A DNA stretch of 64,000 bases from the NCBI RefSeq assembly GCF_009389715.1, contig NC_052396.1, positions 17,514,631-17,578,630 of the forward strand, given 5' to 3'. Positions 33,939-46,400 of this stretch are shown in pieces (the first letter of the stretch is position 1; each line of letters starts with the position of its first letter). The position numbers were made by a program, and so were the translations under genes. The notes beneath the pieces are model-generated. The model ran no database searches, was not told the DNA's origin, and saw only the letters and a program-made list of their open reading frames with translations. This DNA comes from Phoenix dactylifera. Taxonomy: Eukaryota; Streptophyta; Magnoliopsida; Arecales; Arecaceae.

Positions 33939-34199
33939 TCACTTTGCTGGCGGAGCTGGCTTGGCACCTGTGACCTGCAACACCATTCTCAGCAGGCATA
34001 TACAATCCCTCCTATCAGAAAAAATCGAGGATAACCACATGAACACAAAGACATGTTAGAAAAGGACCTTCTTTGGTTCTTGTGGCTTCTGCGCCACCTT
34101 CCTCGTAGCTGACTTTGCTCCCCCAGCCTTAACTTGCTGAAACTTTGGAAACTGGGATGGTGGGGGAGCTTGGGGTTTCTCTGCTTTGTTGGATGCCAT
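33939..34199 (-). CDS. Small two-exon gene, 55-residue Lys/Pro/Ala-rich protein
   Basis: On the minus strand, exon 1 is 34199-34068 and exon 2 is 33974-33939, joined across a 93-bp GT..AG intron with a good pyrimidine-rich end (GGTGTTGCAG). The product begins MASNKAEKPQAPPPSQFPKF, continues with a basic KSATRKVAQKPQEPKK stretch and ends VTGAKPAPPAK. It has no signal peptide or membrane segment and I recognise no domain. A TATA-like element lies about 225 bp upstream of the ATG. The gene sits just downstream of the WAT1-like gene on the same strand, so the alternative is an ORF in a long 3' UTR of that gene. Without splicing the frame would stop after three more codons (47 residues). Confidence 0.55.
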
Positions 34200-34422
34200 T
34201 GCTTAATGGTAGCTCAAGAGTTAACTATAAGATGCAGCTTCACTTTTGCTGGGCAACTAATTTATGAAGTTTCTTGTGAAGAAAATAACAAAACAAAGTT
34301 CGACGGTGGAGAAAGAAGATAACGAAGTGGCACAAATGCCAATGGCTCGGGGGAAAAAGAGTACTAGCTATTTCTCTTTAAGTAAAGCAAGAATCTTCCC
34401 CTGGTGAAGGTCGCTCTTGCCA

Positions 34423-34431
34423 GTATATATT
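34423..34431 (-). promoter_or_regulatory. Possible TATA box of the small gene
   Basis: On the minus strand gaatatatact gives a TATA-like core between the WAT1-like stop codon (34488) and the small gene's ATG (34199), with room for a start site and 5' UTR. Confidence 0.35.
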
Positions 34432-34487
34432 CTGTCTCAGTATTCTAATTAGGAGGATCGTGGCATCGGGTAGAGAGAGCGAAAATA

Positions 34488-37400
34488 TCATGACTCATGT
34501 GGCTCAGTCCAAGACAAGGAGCCAGAAAAGAGGTTTCCTCTCTTGATGAGCAGTGGGTCATCATGATGCGGTTCAGAAGAGCATTTTCCATACGACATCC
34601 CAGTGGATGTCTGTCTCTCTTTATGGCGGGCCCAAGTGACCAGGTATAAACCAGAGATGATCAAAATTCCCCCAATAATGCTGCCAGTACAAAGAAATCT
34701 CAGTGACGGAATGAAAAAGACAACCATATGCAAGGACAACAAATCTTATCCAGTAACAGAATCAAACAGACAACAGTAAAAAAATCCTAGATACTTTTTT
34801 CAATATGCATGCTTGATGAGTCAGCTTCTGCAATGGTAGATATGACCATATTAAAAGGAAGCATCCGAATTAGCAAACATAATAAACAGACAATAACCAA
34901 AGTTGCATGACCATAATTACTAGACATTTTGCCTTCACGGCATTCTTTGCAGGAAAAGCAAAACATACTAAAAACAAAAAAAACGAAAACAAACGAAAAC
35001 AAAAATTGCCATGAAACCAATTAGGCACTGACTGCTAGAAAACATTAGAAAGATTTTCTTTTAAAAGAAAAAAATTCAAAATGATAAATGTTTATAAAAT
35101 TTTATAAAAGCAACGCTTGCAACAAACTGCTCGACATATAATTCTGAAGCTAATTAACAGGAGTTGCAAATACATACATAGATACGTACATGCATGCATG
35201 CATATACAAATATACATAAATATATGTATGTATATACTTTTGTATGTATATGCGTGTGTGTAACAATCGCAAACATGCACTAAGAAGAATTATAACATTG
35301 GGAAGTACAAATTTACAAACCTTCCAAGATAGATCGGGCTCCCAAGGAAAATTCTTGATAATAAAGCAGACACTACAGGTTGAAGCGGGTTATACAAAGC
35401 CACGAGTGCAGGACCTAGAATCTTATTGGACCATGTCAATAGCCCATAGTTAAGAGCAGATGCCACGACACCCTGAAAAAAGTAATATTTAAGCTTTTCT
35501 GGACAGTGACTCAAATTCTTAATTTAACTGCCCATAAAAAATAAGTTTACAATCTGTATTTTCAAGAGCTTGAACATTAGAAATCTGTAAGGTTTAACTA
35601 GCACTCTCCTCAACTGATTTGCATTATGCATCCCAAGTATCTAATCACAAGTGTCATAGAAGAGAATCATATTAGCAATAGAGTTTCCAATTTAAATTCA
35701 ATGGCCAAGAAATGAGGTGGATTTAATGCATATTCAACACGCTGTATGCACAACATTGTCATCCAATAGATTTCTTAGGCTAGCAGGCTGTGATATAAAA
35801 TTTTGAACATACAAATCTCAAGTGTGCTATACTTGGTGCAACCGTAACACTCACAAGATGAAATTAGAAGAGAGAATGCCAAGGTGGATGTGTCTTAAAG
35901 AAGGATAAAGTTTTAAAACAGATACTTCTGAGGAAACATAATAGTTTGAAAATAAGGTAATTGGCTGCAGACTGAGATGGGCTGAAAGACCCCATCAGCT
36001 CTCCCCTCCTCTTCCCTTCCAAACAGGGGGATGCGAGGTAGAAAGGGGAGGAGGGATTAGCTTAAAAGATTAATTGGAAGGAGGTGGTGAGCTAGAACCA
36101 AATGAGGTTTAATTTAGTGGTGGACTAAAATAATGAAATAATGGCAGAAAAGACCTTGCGACCAACCCCAGGTACTCATGGTGTTGGGGCATACCTGACG
36201 TGGTTATGTTGGTAGTATAATGCAGAAAAACATGTTATAAAGGAGTAGAATAGAATAATGTAGGAAAGATTTAGTTGTTTTGCTTATTGTTTGCCTTCAC
36301 TGTATTGAACAGTTTTGAAACTTTCTTCATACATTTATTTGCTTATGCTACATTCATTGTATCTAAAAAATTGACATGAGCCACAAAATGCCAACACATC
36401 GCATGGAAGAGTTTGCCTTCCAATTGACAGCTGGTCACATTTCCTTGATAGTCATGCTCCTGACCTCTTCTAATAGGGTTTAGGCTTTGTGACTTTTGTT
36501 CCACGAAAACAAACAATTTAATTCATAATTTACACCTCTGTGCTAGCAAAGCCATGGTGGTCCAGTTTACAAATAGTCAGAAGAGACAATATGTGATACC
36601 TATGGTTTTAGGTTATGGGAAGGAAATGGATGCATCTGAAATATCCAAAATTGCTCCATAGAATAGAAATGTAGTGGTTAAAAAAAAACTATTGTTGGCT
36701 AATTGTACCTCCTATTCTAATATAAGGATTACTAGGTATATGAAATTGCATACAATTTAAGAGGAACAAACCTAGTTCCAAATTTGCGAAGGAGCCTCTT
36801 ATTTATGAGTTTTTTTACAAGTGGATTTGCCGGAAGCATTGCACATCCTAATGATGTAGAGAGGATGACTTAGTAATGGATGTGAGTGAGTCAGTATCTT
36901 GCTTAATCTTTTATGAAATCCTTACTAAGATTATCCAAGAAATCAAGGTTACTTGTATACGACCAAAATACAACAAAGGATTAGAAGCTACACTGTTCAC
37001 TGTCTCTACAGAAGGTCATGGTTTCAATTTTTTCCTACTGATCCTGCACTATTTTTTACATTTTTCATAAATAAGATAGTGCACCGGCACTAGCTACCTT
37101 TTTCCACAGTTCCGAACTATGAAACATGGTCAAATAACAAATAAAAGTTTATGCACCGAGTAATCTCAGATTAGGCATAGGTCAGTTTGATTAAGTTTTT
37201 TTTTATATAAAAAAGTGATTCATTTCAATATAACTTTATTCAGAATCAAGCATGGTACTACAAACCGTTATATAACAAGGTAATCCAAAGTAGCATGAGG
37301 TTTTTAACCACAAAATATAGATGTTAAAACATAAATAACTGATTAGAAACTTACTGCATATAAAACTGCAAAAATCTCAGAATGTGTCAAAGTCCAATCT

Positions 37401-40400
37401 TCATAATTATTAGTTGCAAAGAATCCTGAGCAAACCATCAAAATAGCCCCAAAAAAGTATGAGTATGCTGTCAAAGACAAGCTGGAGGGATACTTTGCCA
37501 AGACTGGAGCCTGAAATTGTAAAGTACACCAGATGAATCAGCATGCCTTAACTTTGGAACATGAATCTTTCCATATAAGACATACCCATATTAGAAACCT
37601 AGAAGCTGCCTACTAGACACACCCGTCCATGCATAGAGGCTATTATATCCAAGCCATCAGCAAAAATTCAAGGAGACAGTTGAGCTTGTATGCAACTTAT
37701 CACTGGTTAGAGCTGCTCAATTAAGTATTATAATTTATAAACTATTTCACATACAAGTAATTTTGACACCTCAATGAAGCAACTAGTAGATACTTATTAA
37801 TTTGAAAAACTGTCAAAAGAGAGATGTAGGTTTCGTAGCAAGCAATATAGAAAATGCAACTTTAACAACTCCTACTGGCACAGTGGCTGATATATACTAC
37901 TATAAACTACAAAGCTTACATGTTTACGGCTTCGCCAAAATATTCAGGGTCAGTTTTGTGGATTCTCACTTGCCAACTTTTTCCTACTTAGGACCTCTGT
38001 TGCTATTGCAAGTTCTTCCTCCTTTCTTACAAATTTAGTCCATGTGATCTTAGGGTACCTCTCTTTATGAAGCCTCCTCTATTTTCAATATGCAATGCCA
38101 TCTTCATCAATTCTTCATGAAATTGTCTTTAATTGGTGTAACTTCTACTGCTCTTAGTGCTAGCACCAGGCAACGAGTTGATACCTAGTACCAAGAGGAC
38201 TGCTTGATATTACTAGGTTCCAGCCCACATCGAACCTTGCCAATTCAATATGATCTTGCATGCCAAAAAGGTCAAAAGCACTTGCATCACTTTTAGTTAT
38301 TTCATTGCCTTAAAGATAAAGTGCAATGGACAATCTACGACTCGACAGGCAGAGAAACGAAAGCCAACCTTATTTACGTGAATACCATCTAAGTATTTAC
38401 ATTTACTTCAAAAAATACATGCAAATGAGGATCTATAGCCCATTTGATTTCCACAAAAAAAGTATAAAATCCAAGTTCCATAAAATCAGGTCAATTTTCC
38501 AACTCAAGAATAAATTTCAGATTTTCTAGGTTGGGTTTAAATGGCAACTTTTTATTGCTAGGGAATTTCTCGAATATTAAAAGCTCATGAATTTTATTAC
38601 AGCCAATCTTTGCCAAGATCATAACATTTGGTAAAAGAATTATATGTTGATCTCCAAAATTTTATAGAAAATGATGCTAGTCAACACACCACACTTCAGC
38701 ATGCAAGGATGTCTTATGTTTTCTAAATCTTAGTCTCCAAACAATGAAGCATGGAAACTACCAAAAAATATGAAGCATGGATATGGACACCAAGTTCAGA
38801 TATGACATGATACAGATACACCAATACAACACATCTTGAAAAAGAAGGATACGATACGACAATAAACAAATCAATAAATAGACACAGAGAGTTGGACTAC
38901 ATACTTTACATAAATCTTTTTTCGAAGATCTAACAATTTAAAACTAATGATGCACCATCCAAATTGAAAATCCAAACCGCTGAAATTGATCTACACTATA
39001 AAAAAAGCTTAGAAACCAAAATTCACCTCTTTTGGTGGTCTCTAATCTAAGCATCAAGTGGATGCAAGAGTTTACAGTTAGAAACTTAAAATAGAATGAT
39101 ACTATATTTTACTCTGATCACGTAATCAAAACCTACTGAATTTAAAACTATGTTTTAAGATGTATAAATCATGATCGGCAAAGTGGATTTTCAATTTATG
39201 TAACCTATCATGTATTTTAGCATATTAGTGCTTCTGATACCGTTCATTTTTGTACCAGAACAGGTGGAGTTTGGTTTCTATACATTTTTGTGGCGTAGAT
39301 TAACTTCAATTGTATGGATCTTCAACTTGGATGATCCATCATTGATTTCAAAACTGCTAAATCTTTTGTCGAAGATTTAATATAAAGTGCGTAGTCCAAC
39401 TATATCTATATATATAATTTAGATGATCCATCTTGATTTTAAAATTGCTAAATATCTTATCAAATATTTAACATAAAGTGTGATATAACAACATCTTTAA
39501 AGCATCGTGGGTTATCAAAAATAATACATTCCATATTTTATACAATAGTATTAACAATCACGAACTCCATTTAGTCATCATTTAGTCCATAATCCATAGT
39601 CCATACAATAATATCAACACCACAAACTCCATAACTAACCATTCATCATTAAAAAGTCAACATTCATCAACAAATAAATGAAAATAAAGCCATCTTCCTC
39701 ATACCTAAAAGGCATTTGGAAGTATCTCAACAGTATCTGAGAAATATTTGAGGCCTTTCTTGAATTTTGAAATATAGGGCACTTAAAATTAGCATCCATG
39801 TTTCCTAATCTCCAAATTTGTTCAGTCCAAAATTTTGTGAATGACAAATATATATGTTTATCAAGGATTATCATTAAAGAATGTGAATCCATTGTTACAA
39901 TGTCATATTTGGTTAAATGGCGAATGCCTAGTATTCAGCACATAAACTTGGCATGCATTCATTCTGAATTGTATGAAAGGCTGAAAATGGATTGGATATA
40001 GACCAAATACCGGTATATACATATTTTAAAAAAAGTATATTCATTTTTCATTTTCTATCAATAGGAAAAGAATTTATTTTTTATAGAAATAATGATTAAA
40101 ATATGAAATATCACAATATACAGCAAATGATTATTTAATGACCTAAATATATTTGAATAAGTAAAATAAACTATTTATATAAAATAGGAATATATGCTAT
40201 AGCCTAGTGGATGAGGGCTTGTCATTCAAACCATAAATCAATTGTTCAAATCTTGACTATATACTTTATTTTATAAAATTTTTAACTAGATATCCAGATC
40301 AAGATTCGAAAAATCTTTAAATTTGAATTGGGATCTAAATCTGCAAGATTTATAAATAGATATCCGAATTCAGGTCCGGATCTGATTAGATAACGGAATT

Positions 40401-43400
40401 TCTATCCAAATCCGATCTGATGCGGTTGGATTTTATCCGACCCATTTATAACCCTAATTGTATGAAATTATCTAGAAAATTAAACTATTGCTTTAATGCA
40501 TAAAACAAATTTTAATAATATTAAAAAGAATAAATTACCCTATTTAAAAAAGAAACAAACAAAATTGTTAGTGCCCATGAGAGCCAAACTATGTCCATGG
40601 TATGCCGGACTATGCCAAGTGTTATCATTGTACAACATACAGCACATGCCGTGCCAACCCATAGCTAGCATGAGCACGTGAAATACCTAAATCCTTGGCC
40701 CTTAGCATCAACAAACTTCAAATTGGGATAGTGTACCACTTCCTTGATCTAAATTTTTCACTTCTCTTTATCCGCATTTGTTGAATCCACCTTGCACCCG
40801 CTTATGCTAAAATTGGATCGTATATACTTTGCTTTTACATTGCTAGGTTGTAAGCCCTAATCTTCCAAGGCAACATACTTATCTTCTACTTGTACGAAAT
40901 ACTTCAACACTTCTTATCAATCGCCTCCAAATAAAGCTGCCCTTCAGCTCATTAATCTAATTTGGCATATTCTACCATTATCACAATCCTTTACTCTTAT
41001 TTTATTTGATACATGAAAAAAATTTGTTTAACTTGACCCATACCCTCCTAGAATTTTGTATAAATCAATTTCATGAGTTCTTAATGTTGACTAGTTCCCT
41101 TCTCTATCCTAACTAAGCTTCTTAAATTATCACCCAAATAGAGATCCATGTGCCCCTCCCAAAAATCAGATGCTGAGCAGATTGACCAAAAAAGTTGATG
41201 ATAGGAAGAACTTCAATACAGGCACAATGAGATTTATAATAACACTTTACCTAATTAGCATGTGCAGTGCAGTAAGAATGAAGAACAAATTTACTCTGGT
41301 AGAAGAATGGGGAAACGATTAGATAACAATAAGAAAAGGGCAAGTTTAAGTGGTATCAGGCATCAATCAAAGATCATGCAAGCCATGCTCCCAAAAGGCA
41401 AATACTATAAGCAATGTCATAACACCAAATATCAAGCAAAAATTGATTAAAATTCAAAACATAAAATTTAGCCTTCAAAGATTCATAGCAGCACCAGCAA
41501 CAATAATATATGCCATGCAATAGAAAGATATACTAATTTTTATTGTTAATATTAGATGATTAATTGAGTTCTATCTCTCAATATCAAAGTTGATTTGATA
41601 CCCTTTTGAACCACGGAGCTCTGGTTTTGACGCTAGGGCTGGGAACATTTTGATAATGTCTGGGACTCTAAATTATGTCAATCAGCAGATGCTAGCAAGG
41701 CAGTTTCAGGTGACTTAGACTAGTTAAATTGGTGAAATAATGAAATCCAGGTGAAATAATGATATCCATGTGAACAAAACATTTATGAATAATTGGGTGA
41801 AAAAGATGTTTGAATTTTAAAACATAAGCGATGATGGTTATGCATGTGATCATATTTTAAGGTAATTCATATACCACTTACATCATACTGCACATTAGAG
41901 ACAAAGCAAGACCTTTCACAAAGTTGTCATCCTAGTTCTCACTTTATCCTATGCTACCGTGAACCTTCGGTTTGTTCCAAAGCAGCCATCTCAACTGAAC
42001 ACATTGTTGGTGGGTATGAATCCACAAGAAGCAACTTCTTAGAGTTTGATGGAATTATTTAGATGGGCACCAGTACATGACACTCATATCCAAGCCCCAA
42101 TAGCACATAGGGTTTGTCACAGAGTCCTGCATCTTTATTTTATTCTTCCTTGCTTTTGCCTTTGTTTCTTTTGCTTTATTTTTCAATTTTCGTTTTTCTC
42201 AGCCTTCTAAATAATTTCCAGAAAATTTCTCCCTTTTACATTTTCCAGCTGGACAAATTGTTTGTAGCATCACTCTGGGTCATTTGTATACTATACAACA
42301 AACATTGTTTGAAAAATTTTGAGACCCCCCTTTATTCAGTTCTTTCAGCTTTATTTCACACATAATGCAATTTCGTTTCAAATTGTATGCACCTGGAAAC
42401 AGTCTCAAATTGTATAAGCAAAAAACAGATAATAATTTTCCCATTTCAATACCTGTAAAGCAAGATAAGTAGCCATGCATAAACAATTTCCTAATAAGCA
42501 TAGAACACCAATATGCCACTTTTCAAGTCCAAACTCAAGCAATCCAGATGCTAACCATCCAACTGGCTCAGGCTGGGGCTTTGCACTTATCTCACTTTGA
42601 GCTGCTAGCTCGAAGGCATTATTTCCAAATATAGCAGGACCTCTATACAGTACCATTAAAACTGCACCTAGAACGCAGATCAGTGTACCGCCGACCTTTG
42701 CCCGACCCTCATATGTGAGCAAATTTATTGTCTCAGTGCTGCATTCAGTACATTTTTCAGAACATATTTATAAAAGAAAAGAAGCAAGTAGAATAGAAGC
42801 TACAGCATTCTAAATAATTTAACAAAGTAACTCACCCCATTACCACAGCCAAGATGAATGTAAAGACTGGTATTGAAGGCTGAATAGCAGCAGCATAAGT
42901 TGGATTTGTGTAGCTAAGACCAATAAGAAATAAAAGCTGATTGCCGAAAATCCTAGAAAAAGGTATCATAGTTTGAAAAAAATTAATCTGAAACAGAAGA
43001 TATATGTAACGAAAAAATAATGACACAAGAATAGAGCACCCAAGTTAGGATCAGCTAATGCTTACCCAGTTAACCCAAGAATGAAAAATGATGCAAGAAG
43101 GCTACGAGTCAGGGGAAGGCGGACCTTTCTGCCATCCAATAAAATCAAGGTATAATTCAGTAGCAATTAATATATTGTGAACGAACAGGTCAATTTGAAA
43201 GAAAAAAGGCTTGATTTAAAAATACTACCAACACTAAGCAGACACCGGGAATAATTACAATAGATTTTCATCATTCTTGTGTTAAGCATTATAAACTATT
43301 ATTTGAAACCTAAAAAACCAAACTTCATTGATATTTTCATACAGGACCTTATATAGAGCAACCTTAACCTTGAAACTTAGTCTTGAAGGGTGGCTACATA

Positions 43401-46400
43401 GAAGACCAAACTTAAAATTGTAAGTAAACATAACAAAAGATCACTATAGGTTGCAATTAAGCCTTTTCTTTTTAGGAAGATGCCCACTTCCTGCAATCTG
43501 CTTAACTCTCAATCAGATTAACAGTCAATAACTGACTAGGGAGCGCGCATACAACAAGATAAGTTGGTCTTATGTGGAGGACGTCCTTTGTCATTTCAAG
43601 TTCCCAAAAAATCATTGAATGAGATGGATCTCATGGTGCACTCAGGATATTAACATGGCTATCCCCTCTATTTTTATTTTCTGTAGTTTGCGGGGGAATG
43701 CTATCCAAGGCCTTGGATGGCAAGCTTGCAACTAGTAATCTGCACAAGTAACTGAAGAACAAAGTTCCTGCGATCTCGCACTTGTTGTTCACCAACAAGT
43801 GTCTGCTACTCTCTAAAGCCACAATTAGCAAATGATGAGTCTTGAGAAAGGTTGTGAGAAATTACTGTGCATGGCAAAGGCAGAAAATTAATCTCCTTAA
43901 TTTCATTGTGATGTGCAACTCAAACCTTGATTATTAGAGCATTAGGAACATAGTCAGGCTACTGGGGTTGAGGAAGGCTAATTCTCACTACTTGGGGGTG
44001 CCAATTCATGGAATAAGGCCACAGAACTTAGATTCTTATTTCATGAAGAATTAAATCAAGAATGGAATCTTGGAAATGGAAGGCCCTCTCCATTTCCAGA
44101 CAGCTATCCTTAAACAAGTTTGGCACTGCTGCTGCCACAATCCGCCTATTACCGATGCAAGACTAATTGGAGGTTACCTGCATTTGTGTTGGTGCACCTC
44201 AATATTAGTGGAATGAGGGTTTGGTGCTTAGTTACTAAAATCAGGCACAGTTATGAAAACAGATATGAGTGCAGGTACTTGGAAACAGGTCACTTGGGGA
44301 AAAAAGGGAAAGCTCTTAAGAAGAAGGTGTGGGATTTAGAGATTGATGTGGGTAAACCACCGTAAATGGAAGTTTCTCGCTACCAAGATTTGGTTTCTTC
44401 ATACTGTTGGTCTTGTTTCAAAAATAGCATAATATTACTTGATTAAGGAATAAGGGAAACAAAAGTTGAATTAAACACGCCCTTCAAAATAGAGTCTGTA
44501 GGGGGTACTAGAAGCCTTAACGTGAGGTGCACAAGATCTAATGCACCAAATCAGCAAGCACAGAGAACAAGATTGTGAAGAGAATAGAATAGAGGAGAAA
44601 AGGATTGTGAGCAGAGGACAAAAAAAAATAGGTAACGATGGCATTAAATCAGTGGAGAAATCATAGAGACCAAATTCAAGCTTTTTGAAGTTTAGGAACT
44701 TATTAAAAACCCAACCTAAACTCTGACTAAAAGCATAATTTACCCAAAATACAAGAAGGGATAAACCTGCACCAAAGAAATCCTACCTTTCTTACCAAAT
44801 AAATCATGTATGATTTTGTTTATAGACTCTTCAGGACTTCTTGTACAAGTATACTAAGACTCTTCAAATTGGAAAGTAATTCTCCTAGATGAATCGGCAA
44901 CCAAAAGCACTTATTTAACTGATTGACTCCAATCATGATCCCCAGAAACTAGGATTTGATCTTTATCTACATCCACCAGACACTTATTGGATCCATCTAA
45001 AACTGCTAATGGAAACAAAAAGAAAAGCTTGGGGCACTGGTCATTATTCAGGTACTGTAACATGAACAGTGCCAAACAGTTAATCCCTCTTTAAAAGAAA
45101 AATATTTCATAAAAGATTATCAAATGATTTAAAGACCAAAATGAATTCAAAATGTCGAACCTTTCTTGACAGCTCAACCTCCAAATCACCACAATCACAG
45201 CTCTATGGCATGGGCATGGACCTAAAGAATGCTCACATCATTTACCCATGGTTGGGTCCCTAGAGTTTTGATCTAATGGCTAGAGATAAATATGCATAGC
45301 TCCTTACTAGGGCACTCTCGAATGAGCAGACCTTTATATGAGTCTTGGGAGGCAATCTCTGCAGCAAAGTAGCTGAAAAAGTATTGCTCAATGTAGACCA
45401 CCACCACATCTGGACCAGGCTAGTTAGTTCATAATACAATTTTACCCTCCTCCCGTAGACATCTTGTTGGCATGGGGAGCGTGTTGTATCAAAGGAAAGA
45501 GATTTCAAGGTCCATCTTAATGGGTTGTACATAATAGAAAATTCCAGTCAATTGCATTAGATCCATATTGGAGGCAATGCCTCTCAACAGGATTGCGCAA
45601 AAATTATCCCACTTAACATGGACCTTCTAGCATATGGATGAATGAATGGGTTGGTCTTTGAATTAGAGAAAGAAGAAGATTTGGGCCTGTCCACTTTGTT
45701 GCTCCCTTCACATTTTTAGTCTAGAAATGACTCTACCTATCAACTATTATGACGATACAGAACCAAGGGCACAATGGATCCAAAAAAAAAAAAAAGTGAG
45801 AAGAACCACTATGCACAGAACTTGTAAAAGAGCAGCAAGGACACGCCCATATGGTTGAAAACTGGCCATACTGATTATTGGCTTGCTATTGGAACAGTAT
45901 CTGAGTTCCACTCTAACCAATGAAATGAGAGATGCATCTTCAAAATTTTTATTTTCAACCATAGAGAAAGTTCAATGATCTTTTGCCTTCGATGCGGAGA
46001 ACACCAAAGTTAGTAGCTCATTTCTAGCAAACCGAAATTTGAATCACCAAATGCTTGACAATTGTTTCCTAGAAGTCTTTGCTTGTCAAAACACCTCCAT
46101 ACCTTGTGTCAGTTCTCGATGGGAGAATAAAGTATGTTGGAGATATCTATCAAACAGCCACTAGCCTTGCTCTGACATTAATTTGGCTTTGCACATTTAG
46201 GTTCATTATAGAGATCTTATTTATACAGAAATTTCTCTAAGGCAATCCCAAATATGGCAAGCTCAAGCTATTGGGTGCTGGATTCAGTTCAGTCTAGGAG
46301 ATCTGCTGCACCAACAAAGGATTCAAACCACATATGTGATTGCCTGAGGGCTAGATTTGTCTGACAACATCTTCCACATGAGAAGAAAACTATCATGTTT

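Noticed and set aside
43950..44370. Possible old LINE or gene fragment in WAT1 intron 1 ([14 protein letters not shown] reading)
   Set aside because: The resemblance to the LINE YLGIPL motif is limited to a few residues and nothing around it supports the call.
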